Assembly: GCA_022495005.1 (NCBI GenBank) | Contig: JAGYXB010000100.1 | Span: forward strand, 62,001-126,000 | Length of the DNA stretch: 64,000 bases | Reading direction: 5' to 3' | DNA from: Rhyacophila brunnea | Taxonomy: Eukaryota > Arthropoda > Insecta > Trichoptera > Rhyacophilidae | Part shown: positions 51,480-62,150 of the stretch, piece by piece | How the letters are laid out: each line of letters opens with the position of its first letter | How positions within the stretch are numbered: the first letter of the stretch is position 1 | Notes under the pieces: model-generated | Database searches by the model: none | What the model was told of the DNA's origin: nothing | What the model saw: the letters and a program-made list of their open reading frames with translations, nothing else | Program-made: the position numbers and the translations under genes

Positions 51480-51800
51480 TCAAGATTTAAGAATGTACCA
51501 ATCTAATTATTGAACATTCATAATCCTGCCAACACTCATGAGAAAATATAGCCAATAGAAATCAATATTTTTTCGAAAAAAGTAAGATACCCGGCAGGAA
51601 TCGGACATGCATCTATTGGGTATCGCGCCCTGTGCATGACAACTACGCTACGACTGCCATGCTTAATTGCGGCAAATTTTAACTATTGGCCTTTTTAATG
51701 CCTGCTCATATTCCTGCTGGGTGTCTCACTTTTTTCGAAATAAGATTTTTTCTTTTGGCTATATTTTCTCATGAGTGTTTTCAGAATTATTTATGTTTAT
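51480..51800. mobile_element. SINE-B inverted-repeat copy
   Basis: 51480-51660 is a minus-strand tail and head (AATTATTGAACATTCATAAT, AACACTCATGAGAAAATATA, CGGCAGGAATCGGACATGCA, TTGGGTATCGCGCCC). After a short leader piece, 51705-51800 gives the tail again on plus (CCTGCTGGGTGTCTCACTTT, TTGGCTATATTTTCTCATGA, GAATTATTTATGTTTATTAA). The tails pair as arms of about 95 bp, the same plan as 39717-40022. GTTTCGGCCGTGATATCCTC, seen in many insect retroelement tails, follows at 51813. Confidence 0.65.
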
Positions 51801-52353
51801 TAATTATTATACGTTTCGGCCGTGATATCCTCACCAGTCTTCATTATATACTGGTACTATATGTCTTTAATTTGAAAATATATGCCATTAATAGCAGTTA
51901 ACAATGTAATTTGATTGCCTACATAATTCGTTGATAAAATAATAGGATTATTAACATAAAAGCATTCATAAAATTCCAAATGGAAAGGTTCATATTTATT
52001 TCGATTGTAAAATTTCGTGCCTTCGACCAAAAATGTTCGATATTACACGTTAGTATATCGTATTATTTTACTACCCCATTTTCAACCCTATCCATCGGCG
52101 AGCGACTATTTTCAGTGCAGGGGGAAACGTGATTTTTCGCAAAACACAAAGTCGACGTATCAGGGTAGTAGAAGCTTAGCGGAGTAAACACACAGGTCGG
52201 CCGGGAAGCCCCGCAAAGTGAGAAAATCTCCAGGAAACGAGCCAGTAGAGTTACAACGAGTAATAAAATTTACCGCCTCCCTCTTCACTCAGTCTGGCGA
52301 GGTTTTTTTATCACTTGCGTATTTTAATTGCAATACTCATTTCTAGTTGGGAC
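51801..52353. other. No feature recognised
   Basis: AT-rich. On the minus strand 51813-51845 reads TGAAGACTGGTGAGGATATC-ACGGCCGAAAC, distantly like the hammerhead-type string at 38327 but lacking a usable stem III. Confidence 0.4.
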
Positions 52354-52934
52354 TAGTGTTGCCAACTGTCGTTGACAAAAACATGCCAGACGGGGTATGA
52401 AAACAAGCTATTTGGCAGGAAAAAACTCTTTGTGAAAATAAAATTGCAAGTAAATTTACTTATTCTACCAAAAACGAAGTCAATATCTTTGCTTTCGCGT
52501 ATCAGAATAAGTGAAAAAACCGCACATTTTGACAATTTTGACATTTCAAAATTGATAATAAATACCTGTATTGTGCCAACGGCGTTCAAGTTTCGTTTCA
52601 TGTTTGAATACAGTCTTGTAGGAAAGACATAGAGAATTATAGAACATAGATTTTAGATGAATAATTGTAATTTTTTTATTTAATATACGCTGAGTTTCTG
52701 AATAATATACAAAAACATTAAATAATGCGTGGAATTAATTCATCGTGTTTTATTTATAGTCAGAAATTTGATGCGCATGAAAATAAATAAACTAAATATC
52801 TAGCGTTTTTTAACACATTTAAAGCTCTTAAAAAAAGCGCTGATAAAAACGCCACAAGCCAGATGCGTTTTTTGCAAGGTAAGCATATCGAAAAATGCTA
52901 GATCTGGCAAGAAAAACGCTAAATGGCAACGCTG
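52354..52934. mobile_element. hAT-type MITE-4 with perfect 8-bp duplication
   Basis: GTTGGGAC occurs exactly at 52346-52353 and 52935-52942. The ends TAGTGTTGCCAACTGTCG and CGCTAAATGGCAACGCTG are imperfect inverted repeats (core GTTGCCA / TGGCAAC). 581 bp, AT-rich. The overlapping open frames inside (52353-52632) show no transposase motifs. A right-end relic of the same family lies at 19890-19975. Confidence 0.75.
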
Positions 52935-52942
52935 GTTGGGAC

Positions 52943-53281
52943 AGCGCGCTTAAAAACAACAAGGTAGTGAACGGAAATAGAGGTTTACTAATATTTTTTT
53001 TATCTATGTGTGTGTTTATTAACTAAAAATATGTCTACAACAAACACATAACGTTTTCAAAATTAATAATTCGCATAATAATGTGTCAAAATTTATTACA
53101 AAAAAATAAGTAGAAGTGAATTATGTTTATTTCCATAAGCATAATTTACTCGTGACTACTTTAACTGATAAGAAAATTGACATTCGTATTTGTAACGTAA
53201 AATACTGTAAACGATTGTATATACTGTTTGGTTGAATTAGAAATGGATAGAATAATGGTAGAATATGTACGGTAAGCACCC
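52943..53281. other. No feature recognised
   Basis: AT-rich. Overlapping minus-strand open frames are without a domain. Confidence 0.4.
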
Positions 53282-53440
53282 ACGGTGAATTGGTTGCTAG
53301 AGCAGTCATCTCTGAAGCCGCGGGTCACAGGTTTTGTCCCACAGCTGGTCACTAAATCCATTTATTCAATGTGTCTTTGATATACTGTGAGGAGCCTGTG
53401 GGTTGGACGAATGGCAGACAACCATTATTCTTAAAAAGTC
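53282..53440 (+). repeat. Possible tRNA-derived SINE, fifth type
   Basis: GTGAATTGGTTGCTAGAGCA (A-box-like) and GGGTCACAGGTTTTGTCCC (a decayed B-box) are spaced as in a tRNA. They are followed by about 100 bp and ATTCTTAAAAA at the end. Single copy in this window, so support is weak. Confidence 0.35.
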
Positions 53441-53452
53441 TGATAATATAAC

Positions 53453-53876
53453 CATAGTCCCCACATCCTGAAGCGGGCCTCCGGGTTAGAATATTTGGCG
53501 CCCCCCTGCCTATCGCTAAAGTTAAATGTAGTGTGACGATCTACAGTTGTGTATTCCAAATAGTGTTCGAGGTAAAATTTAGGGTATTTTTTAGCGATTT
53601 TTTGTATTTTTAATACACACACTTGAATTACGGAGTTGTTGGAATGTCGACAAACAATAATCAAAAATTACATCGCACAGCCACGTAATTTTAATTGTGT
53701 TTTTGATTAAAGATATAATTTAAGTGAAATAGCGCCGCAGGCGACATTTTTTTACTATTAGTGCAATTTTGTGATGTGTATTTATCTCACTTGGCTGGTC
53801 GATCTGCCAGGCCGGCCCCCCCTTAAGCCCGGGCTCCTAGGCTGGAGCCCTGTCAACCCCTCCTTATGGGGCCATG
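53453..53876 (+). mobile_element. hAT-like MITE-1
   Basis: Ends CATAGTCCCCACATCCTG and CCTTATGGGGCCATG. Flanks AATATAAC (53445-53452) and AATAAAAC (53877-53884) agree at 7 of 8 bases. The interior matches 38568-38953 (GCGGGCCTCCGGGTTAGAAT, GGCGCCCCCCTGCCTATCGC, AGGCTGGAGCCCTGTCAACC). Non-coding. Confidence 0.7.
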
Positions 53877-54019
53877 AATAAAACCCTAACTAGGTATGTG
53901 GAGAGGATTCAGGACGATTCGTAACGGCGGACTGGACGACTGACTTCATCGAACCAGCGAGTAACCATAGAGTCAAAATGTGAACCATTATTTTATTCCC
54001 TCCAATATGTACTCTTAAG

Positions 54020-54722
54020 CCTACCGCACAACTTCTACTGACGCGCTTGCCGTACTCGCGGGGGTGCTACCCCTCGATCTGCACGTCCAAGTCAGAGGAT
54101 CGATCACCCTCCTCTTGAGGGGGATCAGCACAACACTCGCCGGTGTCCATCTGACACCACCGCAGAGATCCGAGGACGTTCCTTACAGGAAGACTGTAAG
54201 TGACATTGTGTACAAGACCGCATTTGCGGCATGGCAGGCGAGGTGGACCGCCTCCCCCAAGGGGCGGCACACTTACCGTTTTTTTCCAGACGTATTCTGC
54301 AGGCACCAAACTAGAAGACTCCAACCTTCGCACTGGATTAGCCAGTTCCTCACCGGCCATGGCAACTTCGCCGCCAGACTCCACGAGTTTGGCTTGATAG
54401 TAGATGGGCCGGGTTGTACCTGCGGGCATGACCACCAAGATGTTGAACACATCCTCTGGGATTGCCCGCTTATGGAATTCGAACGAGCGGAGCTGTTTGC
54501 CAGGGTCCGTCCTCACACGGGCCCAATTGGTCATGGAGATCTGGTAGCAACCGAGGCCAACTTTGCGGCATTTGAGAAATTTGCAGCGTCGTATGGGGAG
54601 CGGGATAGTCCCGACTCTTCTGTCGACTCATCCATTTCAATTCGTGACACTCAGTGTGCGGGTACACAAGGCGCTTAACGTCAGCGGAAAGCAGAGCCAG
54701 TCCAAAAAACAAAAAAATTCTT
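54020..54722 (+). mobile_element. R1-like LINE 3' end
   Basis: A 5'-truncated insertion: ORF2 remnant, a very short 3' UTR and an A-rich tail (AAAAAACAAAAAAA at about 54703-54716). TCTTAAG at 54013-54019 and 54723-54729 may be a 7-bp target duplication, though it does not sit exactly at the tail. Its GC content is far above the neighbourhood, which suggests recent arrival. Confidence 0.75.
54022..54678 (+). CDS. R1-like ORF2 C-terminal part with zinc knuckle, frame open
   Basis: A frame of 218 codons without stops from the truncation point to a TAA at 54676-54678. It opens YRTTSTDALAVLAGVLPLDL, the conserved block after the RT domain of R1-type ORF2 proteins. It continues KTAFAAWQARWTASPKGRHT and SHWISQFLTGHGNFAARLHE. 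It then shows a C-x-C-x8-H-x4-C knuckle in CTCGHDHQDVEHILWDC, followed by PLMEFERAELF. In R1-clade elements this region follows the reverse transcriptase and helps bind the RNA or target. No Met starts it, because the 5' part (endonuclease and RT) is missing. The intact reading frame and high GC argue for a young copy. I-clade is a less likely alternative. Confidence 0.8.
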   Translation, partial: YRTTSTDALAVLAGVLPLDLHVQVRGSITLLLRGISTTLAGVHLTPPQRSEDVPYRKTVSDIVYKTAFAAWQARWTASPKGRHTYRFFPDVFCRHQTRRLQPSHWISQFLTGHGNFAARLHEFGLIVDGPGCTCGHDHQDVEHILWDCPLMEFERAELFARVRPHTGPIGHGDLVATEANFAAFEKFAASYGERDSPDSSVDSSISIRDTQCAGTQGA

Positions 54723-55540
54723 TCTTAAGGGCGATGTCATCAAAAATTGTGATTTCATAGAGACATCTATTACACGATTTGCAAAGCATATACGAAAAAT
54801 CATATTGGAATATCATTCCAATTCAAAGAACCTTCGAGTCATCTTAACTAGATGTCTCCGTATTAAAAATCGATGAAAAAATCGAAAAACCGGTGTTATA
54901 ATTACAGTTGTTATTTAAACAATGGTTTTATACATCTATATAACATATTGCATTTTATTTCAATCGAACTGTCTTCATATTTTTATAAAAATAATGAAAA
55001 TCGACCTAGTAATAATAATTATATGAATGTAACTGAATAGTCCAGATTCTGGATTTTATAGTCATTCTAATGAATATATTATTGTACAATGTCCTAAAAT
55101 TATATGATATTATGGAATAATATTTAAATTTAATATTTGATTGCCTATCAAGTTGGTGATAATAATATTTTTTATGTATATTGTCTATGGTATTTGCATG
55201 ACATTTGGTATATCATAATACTCTATACATAACCTAAAATATTTCGTGTTTCACTCAATTTCAAAGTTTGACTTAATATTGTTCTACAGTATCATAATTA
55301 TTATCCATGTTGTACATATTTAAAATATTTGCGTGGCAAAAAATTATCAGAAATATTAAAACCAACAAAATCTTGAATTTATTTTCAGGTAAGATTAATT
55401 CATACTAATAATATTGTTATGTATCAAATATCAAAATTTTACGTTTGTTTGTGAGTTACCAAAATACGTTTTATTTTTATAAGGTAGGTAGCATGTTAAT
55501 CGTGTATTAATATTTCCAGGCAACGAGCAGCTAATTGAGT
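54723..55540. other. No feature recognised
   Basis: Very AT-rich and non-coding. Confidence 0.45.
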
Positions 55541-55618
55541 TATGCCCATTTGAATGGAATAATGAAATTGAAATCGATGAACCCTTTATTGATTCAAATT
55601 TATCATCAAACTCTTAGA
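55541..55618 (+). other. Exon-like open block
   Basis: After a good acceptor-like ATTTCCAG (55512-55519), a frame of about 30 codons reads NEQLIELCPFEWNNEIEIDE and ends PFIDSNLSSNS before a TAG. The acidic, non-repetitive composition is unlike the surrounding AT-driven frames. It could be a last exon of a gene outside the window or a chance frame; no family is recognised. Confidence 0.2.
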
Positions 55619-55734
55619 GTCACCGATGAAACATTAGATATGGTATCATAAGATCAGATACCTCCTACTTCAGGTATGTTCAGAATCGTTGAATTTATTT
55701 ATATATTGCATAGTAAATCACTATTAAGCTCACA

Positions 55735-55955
55735 ATGGCCGAGCGGCTTATAATATTGTGGGTCCCAGGTTCAAATTCTGGGTCTGGCCATGCGTATTGT
55801 TTTTAATTATTGGAGTCAGAATATGGACCTATTAGATTGAGCAAGTGGTTAACTTCCATTTTCTCGTGAAAACAAAAAATCTCTTAATACAAACGTCCAT
55901 TCTATGTAGACGCTTGTGATCTTATTAAAATCGGACATGGCCAAAAAATAGTATA
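55735..55955 (+). mobile_element. SINE-A copy
   Basis: Head CACAATGGCCGAGCGGCTTA and GGTCCCAGGTTCAAATTCTG (Ser/Leu-tRNA-like, B-box GGTTCAAATTC), body GAGTCAGAATATGGACCTAT and AGATTGAGCAAGTGGTTAAC, end AATCGGACATGGCCAAAAAA. The layout is complete although diverged. No clear duplication. Confidence 0.7.
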
Positions 55956-58849
55956 ATGTCGCAGTTCTATTATTATTTATTTGGTATTATGTATGAGATA
56001 AATTAATTGACAATGAAGCTTTGTTACAAATATATTACTCATAGGTACATATACTTAATTACAATAATACCTATATTTTATGATTATTTATTACAATTTA
56101 TAATTATGTATCATTTATAGGTGGATACCGTTCATGATGCTGCTGAATACAAAGCCATTCAGGACAAAGGGAAAAAGAAAAAGGGGTGTTTTTGCAGTTG
56201 CCGGAATCGAACCGTACCACGATTTTAGATAGGAATTCAACAGTAATCCACAGTGGAGACTATAAGTACCTGTTTACCATGACTGATAATGATAGGAAGG
56301 CTTGAAAGAAAAAGAATCTTGGTGTACAATGTTTTTTATTTATTATAAAACAATTTATATCAGGACATAATTTAATGTTACATTCGTCATTGCTAATATT
56401 TTAATAGACAACCATTCTTTATATAATATATACATTCATAATGAAATATATAGATAAATTCGCTTCATTACAATTTACATAATTTGTCTTTATTTCTGAC
56501 TATTGCACTGTGTACCTAATATTTTTGTCTACAATTATTTATGTCTGTATTATGCCAATATGTTCGATAATTATCAACCTATTCAGTTCTTCACAGTAAC
56601 TGTTCACACTTATGGGTAACTTTCTTGAGATTTCATCACTGTTGTCGAAGAATAGCTGAATGTTAAGAGTCAGAGGTAAGTTGTTGCCAGTGCTGTGTCA
56701 GTATTCATGAATCTTTGAAAGAAGCGGTTGGCAATTTTGGCGACTATGGAATCTGCTACCTTGAGTAGCCCCCCTCCCTCTGGATTGGGGAGACGAAGAT
56801 GATGATAACTGGCATGGTGGCAATTTGCAGAACAGATTCTTTACCAGAAAAAGTGCAGTTCACAATGTGATCCATGTCCAATTGATGTTAGGTGTCGTTT
56901 GCCTATAATGTTCATAGAGACTATTTTTACTTATGTATAACAGTCTTGTACATAGTCTGCTCTATCAGGGTGATGGTGTATTATGCAATTGATGATTTTG
57001 CACCCATCATCAGTGTTTGCCATATTCTCCACAATGAGATGTATGATTTACTCCGAGGGATGGGCAGCAGAAGCCATAGGTAGAATGACATTTTGTTGGC
57101 TACGCAACCTCTATCAGTCTCACTGTCCAAAGCGTCAGGGATCTGATATGACGAACTTAGGATAGGCAGCCGGAGGTGTATTGCAAATCGCTCGCCAACC
57201 TTTAATACTAGTCTTATGAAAAATCAGTCTTTGCATAGTCTTTTCACATAGATTGACTAGATGAAATAACAACTCAATGTGTATTCTTGGAGCTCTTCAA
57301 GTCTTGCAGATTTTTTTTCTCATGTTACATTAGGCAATGTTCATACAGAATATAATAACATAATTTCTTACTATAATAGTGATGCGACAGTGCTATAAAA
57401 ACAATATTTTGGTAATTTCGCTTACGCGATGACTGCAAATAAGTCGGTACAGGCAATTTGAATGTACATACACATTCAATTCGGTTTGATAAGATCCGAT
57501 GATCGCATAAGTAAAATTACACCATTATATCTTTATAAATTTAAAATACACACAAACGACAAAAAAAAATAATAGTAATACATGAAGTAATAAAAAAAAT
57601 ACACAAATACACAATACACAACAATGCCCACCTATACTATCATCAAATCAAGAAGGTGAAATATATCGTTATTATGCTTCTTTACATATTATATTTACCA
57701 ACAACCATTTACTGTTGTTATGGAGATACATAAAAATTAACATTCAACATAAAAAATGAGTTTAATAATTATTAAAGGGCTCTTATTTTTTATTTTATAT
57801 TCAGTGTTTGATTGAAAATTTTACATTACGGTCACACGACGCTAATTAGCCCACAAGGCATAGGTAAGGCTCCAATTCTGTTTGATTTATACATTTTGCT
57901 TATTATATCAATTATTTCATGATACGTGTAAACTTCATATATAAAGAATTTTCCTCGGGTACACAAAGAGGCGAGCATCAATGTGAATTATGAAATTATA
58001 TGTAAGTATTATAATTTTGTTCAGACTGGAATCGATGATAATAAAATTTATGAGTATTTCACATTCACAAAGCTGTGGACAGACAGGGACGACAATGAAT
58101 ATACTACAATTTCATTGAAACAATAGTCAGGTGCTGTATAACATTATGGGTATAATTCAACGTTAGAATGCATCAAAATATTTCTTGTGGGAATATATTA
58201 TATAATATCGGCAAATATGAATATGTTTCGGTACTACATGCCCACCATCATTTATGGCACTACAACGGGTCTTGACCTCCTTCAAAAACTTCTTTCATCC
58301 TGAACAAACGAGTGCAGTCTCTCCATTTTCATATGCCACATGATCTTTTCGCCTCTATAAAAACCACATATCCATAGCTTCTGTTTATATTATCCATGTT
58401 ATGGATCTTTCATGCGACAGTATCTTCCGCTGACTGCTCTAGCCCGTTATCAAATAAAATTTTTGAATAGCATGATATGCTTGATTTTTTCATCTCATAT
58501 TTCAGTGAAACTTTTAGTATTCCTTTTCTAGGACTAGGTGGCCACTGTAATGTGCCAATCAGTAAATTCTGTGTGTCCTTAGCCAAGATGTACTGATTGG
58601 AATGTCATATCTTCACTTATATAATAATTTTTTTCTTCTTCTGATGTCATAATCAGGTTGACTTGGAACAGACTAATCAGATTGAAATTCTCATGAGGCA
58701 TCTGCAGTATGTGGCCTGTTACTCAAAGCTCAGTATACAGTTACTCTGATCCTTCATAAAGTGCTATAACGGGCTACCAGCACCGTCAGAATGAAAGCGT
58801 CGAATAGGCAGTATTTGGTTCTTTAAGACGTTCACAATATAACACAACG
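55956..58849. other. No gene established; faint coding-like pieces
   Basis: Mostly AT-rich. On the minus strand around 56690-56540 a stop-free run reads NNLPLTLNIQLFFDNSDEIS and RKLPISVNSYCEELNRLI. Around 58600-58430 (minus) one reads KDTQNLLIGTLQWPPSPRKG and ILKVSLKYEMKKSS. At 56123-56215 (plus) an acceptor-like TTATAG is followed by VDTVHDAAEYKAIQDKGKKK. None matches a family I recognise. They may be decayed transposase, dispersed exons or chance. ATGGCACTACAACGGGTCTT at 58253 is a phrase common in invertebrate LINE 3' regions. Confidence 0.25.
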
Positions 58850-58976
58850 TTCAGTACATATTTTTTGCGGTTTTCCTAGGTAGATAGGCAGGGCTTTTAT
58901 TACAAGAGAATCTGTAAACTCCATAGTTAAAACCCCTGCCTATCTACCTAGAAAAACCGCAAAAAATATGAACTGA
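58850..58976. repeat. Hairpin with arms of about 50 bp
   Basis: TACATATTTTTTGCGGTTTT-CCTAGGTAGATAGGCAGGG on the left pairs with CCCTGCCTATCTACCTAGAA-AAACCGCAAAAAATATGAAC on the right, with few mismatches and a loop of about 25 bases. Just upstream, TTTAAGACGTTCACAATA matches the LINE 3' signature, so it may derive from a fold-back LINE tail. Class unknown. Confidence 0.7.
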
Positions 58977-59809
58977 ATTCACGTTACAACACTTGTATTA
59001 GACACTGTTACAGCCGCTATCTACCCAAAAATCTAACTATTCCACCAAGCAATATCAAACCAACACTAACTAACTAACATTAGGTATCTATCGACACAAC
59101 TTCCGTACCTAACTTTCGAAAGCAATGGAAAACTGTAAACAATAAAAATCAATGTCAAAAAAGTGCGATGTTGCCAGTTAGCAACGTTGCCACATCTGCA
59201 TAGATAATAAAATATTCTGTGAATGCCTACTAACCGCCACGTATCTACATACGAGGTAGGTACCTATTATTCATGCGAACTAGAATCTAATACAGATGAC
59301 AGTTATTTCGGTATCGCACGTTATTGCCGCTAGAGGCAGCACGTCCTTGACGACTGTATTTAATTGGAAATTAGTAAATAACATAATAAATATAAATTAA
59401 AATATTACGTTAAATATACCTAAAAAGTAAGAAAAATATATTGAACAGGCTCACGTATTCGCTTGATGCAATTAATGAAAATTGAACATTTTTATTTTTC
59501 GTAAAAATCGATTGATTTTAGATTGAAAAAAAAACATTAAAACTATAATTAATTGACAAAAGAGATTCGCCAGTTCCAAGAAAACTTATTAAACAATGTT
59601 AAATCGATAATTTTGTTTCAAGAAATTACTTGGAACAATAAATATTTATTTTAGTAAAACCCTTATTTTTAGCCGTTTTTTCAAATTTGTCGCTTTCTCT
59701 TTGAAATAAAAAAATATATTTTATTTTTCCCATTGTATTTAGATAGGTATCGATCGATTAAAATATGTTTAAAGCTTTAATTTGATAATGAATTTCTATG
59801 CCTCTCCCC
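58977..59809. other. No feature recognised
   Basis: GATGTTGCCAGTTAGCAACG near 59170 resembles hAT-type end sequences, but no partner end was found. The rest is AT-rich. Confidence 0.35.
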
Positions 59810-59941
59810 CAGTCCCGTGCGGCTCCGTCTCGGGACTGAATGAGCACTTAAAATCACTTCTTTCAGACACGTTTAAAGCGTCATAGTAAGCGGCCGTGCA
59901 TATCCACGATTGTGCATATATGACGGGTGGTGGTGGGCACT
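59810..59941. repeat. 132-bp repeat R-C, copy 2
   Basis: Same 132 bases as 14255-14386 with four substitutions (G/T, T/C, A/T, G/A) and no gaps. Flanks differ completely on both sides. No tail or target duplication is evident. Confidence 0.7.
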
Positions 59942-61579
59942 AATTATATCTTCGCCACTGACACGATGTATATAATCCAATCAGCAAATAAGACTTGTTC
60001 CATAAAATATTGTAATACAATACAACGTGGATATTGTCAGCGATTTGTAATTATTTTACCATGAAAGGCTACGCGATATATACGTACATTTATGTCTGAT
60101 TCATAATCCGATACGAGAATATTACCAGCTAAATTATTGCGTTTACAAAAAATATCCTAAGCTCCGCAAACAAAGTCGGCCGAAGGGCTTATCTTCATAG
60201 TTTATGGTGGCAATCTTGTAATTCATCAGTCAACGGAAACGAGCTTCTGCTCGCGAGAGGTGAGTGATTGCTGGGCGTCGTATTCTTTCATTAACCAGCT
60301 GCTGATAAGTGTCACGCAAAAGCTTTTGAAGTGTGACCCTTTAACACAGCGTTATTCAATGTCTTTTGTCCGAGGACACGCAAAGAAGCTCCTTCTTATC
60401 TTTGTGTTCTCCATATTGTACCAGCTGTTGCGCCACAAATTCCAGAAACTGAAAAAAATCCTCACGTCACGTCTTTACGTCTGGTAATACGTCTGATTAG
60501 TGAATTATATTAGATTGTACTGCCATTACGTATTTTTACTTATTTTTTACCACAACTAAACCTCTATACCCACTTGTATTTTAATTGCTTACATTAAGTT
60601 TAGTTAACGTTTGTTACGTAAATCATCAAACATAAAATGAGTTTATACACGTGTTTACACTGCTTTAAAATATACTATTTTTTTTACATATTAGGTATAT
60701 ACTAAATACAATTTCGTCATTCGGTTTTGTTTATGAATGATAATGAATTAATTATTACAAAATAAACGCAGAATCTCTTAAAAGTTTCCAGGCTTACGTT
60801 TACAATTAATAATGGGAGATTTTATCGTAGTATATTATAAGCAGTAAATAAAGATTGCCAGTATTGTTAATGAAAGTTTGAACGGTTTGTAATACAAATT
60901 CAATTCCTTCAATACACGCAGTCAATTGTATTAATTTTTAATAATAACAGTGGTTAAATCCATTGTTTTTTTAGTGCAATACTATAATATATTGTAATTC
61001 TCAGAACTCGCCAATTTTATCACCATATCGTTAGGTGACCAGATAAGTGACGTGTTTGTTTTGTCGCTAGTAAATAAAAATTGATAATAAAATCAAAAAG
61101 TGGATTTGACCAAATTTTAAAACTAATTCCTGTCTGTATTTTTGAAGTAATCAAATAAACTGACATAATCGAGATAAAATCATCATAGCGGGTGGTAGCA
61201 GTTATACTTAAAAAGGTTGTATTTAAAGAGAATTATCTACTTTAAAATTTGTTTTAGGTAGTTAACGTAGGTGTAACATAAGTAGGTAAAGGATTTCTAC
61301 CAAGAATTTACGGTCGATAATAAATTAGCCAAAATAATAGATTATAATAAAACTATTGTTCTGGTGAAATTCAATTTTTACTAGTAATTAATGATTTTTT
61401 ATTTTAGAAAAAAGTACGTTATTATAATAGATAATTGTTTTATGGAAATGGTGCAATATTCAAAAATCTTACGCAATAAAGACTTAAAGTGAGAAAAGTT
61501 AACTATGTAGAATGTTTTCATGAATATAATAGAAATTACTTTAAAATATTTTAACATATTATGTAAGTACTTATATTCG
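59942..61579. other. No feature recognised
   Basis: AT-rich. The 75-codon open frame at 60260-60487 has no domain. Confidence 0.35.
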
Positions 61580-61646
61580 AATTGATCTGAGTTTTGTACT
61601 ACGTATTCCATGACTCAAATGGAATAGTACAAAACTCAAATCAATT
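61580..61646. repeat. Compact 67-base hairpin
   Basis: AATTGATCTGAGTTTTGTAC-TACGTATTCCAT (61580-61611) pairs with ATGGAATAGTACAAAACTCA-AATCAATT (61619-61646) around the loop GACTCAA, with a CGTA bulge and one mismatch. The size is in the range of a microRNA precursor, but the composition and lack of other evidence make a small fold-back element equally likely. Confidence 0.5.
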
Positions 61647-62150
61647 AGAATTTAAATTCAAATTCTATCAAGGAGGTGCCTTGATCGATAGTATTAATAA
61701 GTCGAACGAATGACCAATACACAATATTAAGAACTGAGACAACATTCATCTTTGTTGTGTTATACTATTGCAAGGGTACTGGCTTAATCAAGTATTATGT
61801 CCAAGTGACATATACGGCTGTTTCACGTCACTTGATAATTTGATATCTGTTTGGAGATGTGTTGTGTTTGCTCTACTTCGAGACAATATTGGATTTGATA
61901 TCTGAAACGTGTTGTTTTCCTTCGCAGAAGGATTTGTCAGGATTTGCCGAAGATACAGACCTAGAATTTATGCTATAACCCTTCAACAACCAAAAGCCTT
62001 CACAAATAAATACTAATATAGAACTATAACCCCGCCAAATTCCACGTTCATTTCGTTGAGTTTTGAGGTACTATACTATATAATCAACATCAAGTAAACA
62101 CGATTCATGTAACTTCACTATTGTATATACGAAATAGGTAGTATAAATAC
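61647..62150. other. No feature recognised
   Basis: AT-rich and non-coding. Confidence 0.4.

Noticed and set aside
51813..51845. Second hammerhead (minus strand)
   Set aside because: TGAAGA...GAAAC is present, but the first core base is wrong and no stem III plus GTC or UH site is formed.
54067..54712. Minus-strand open frames opposite the R1-like remnant
   Set aside because: GC-rich antisense shadows of the zinc-knuckle-containing plus-strand frame.
56892..57083. HARBI1-like transposase because of a CHILHNEMYD string
   Set aside because: Only a few residues resemble the family, with no catalytic block or terminal repeats nearby.
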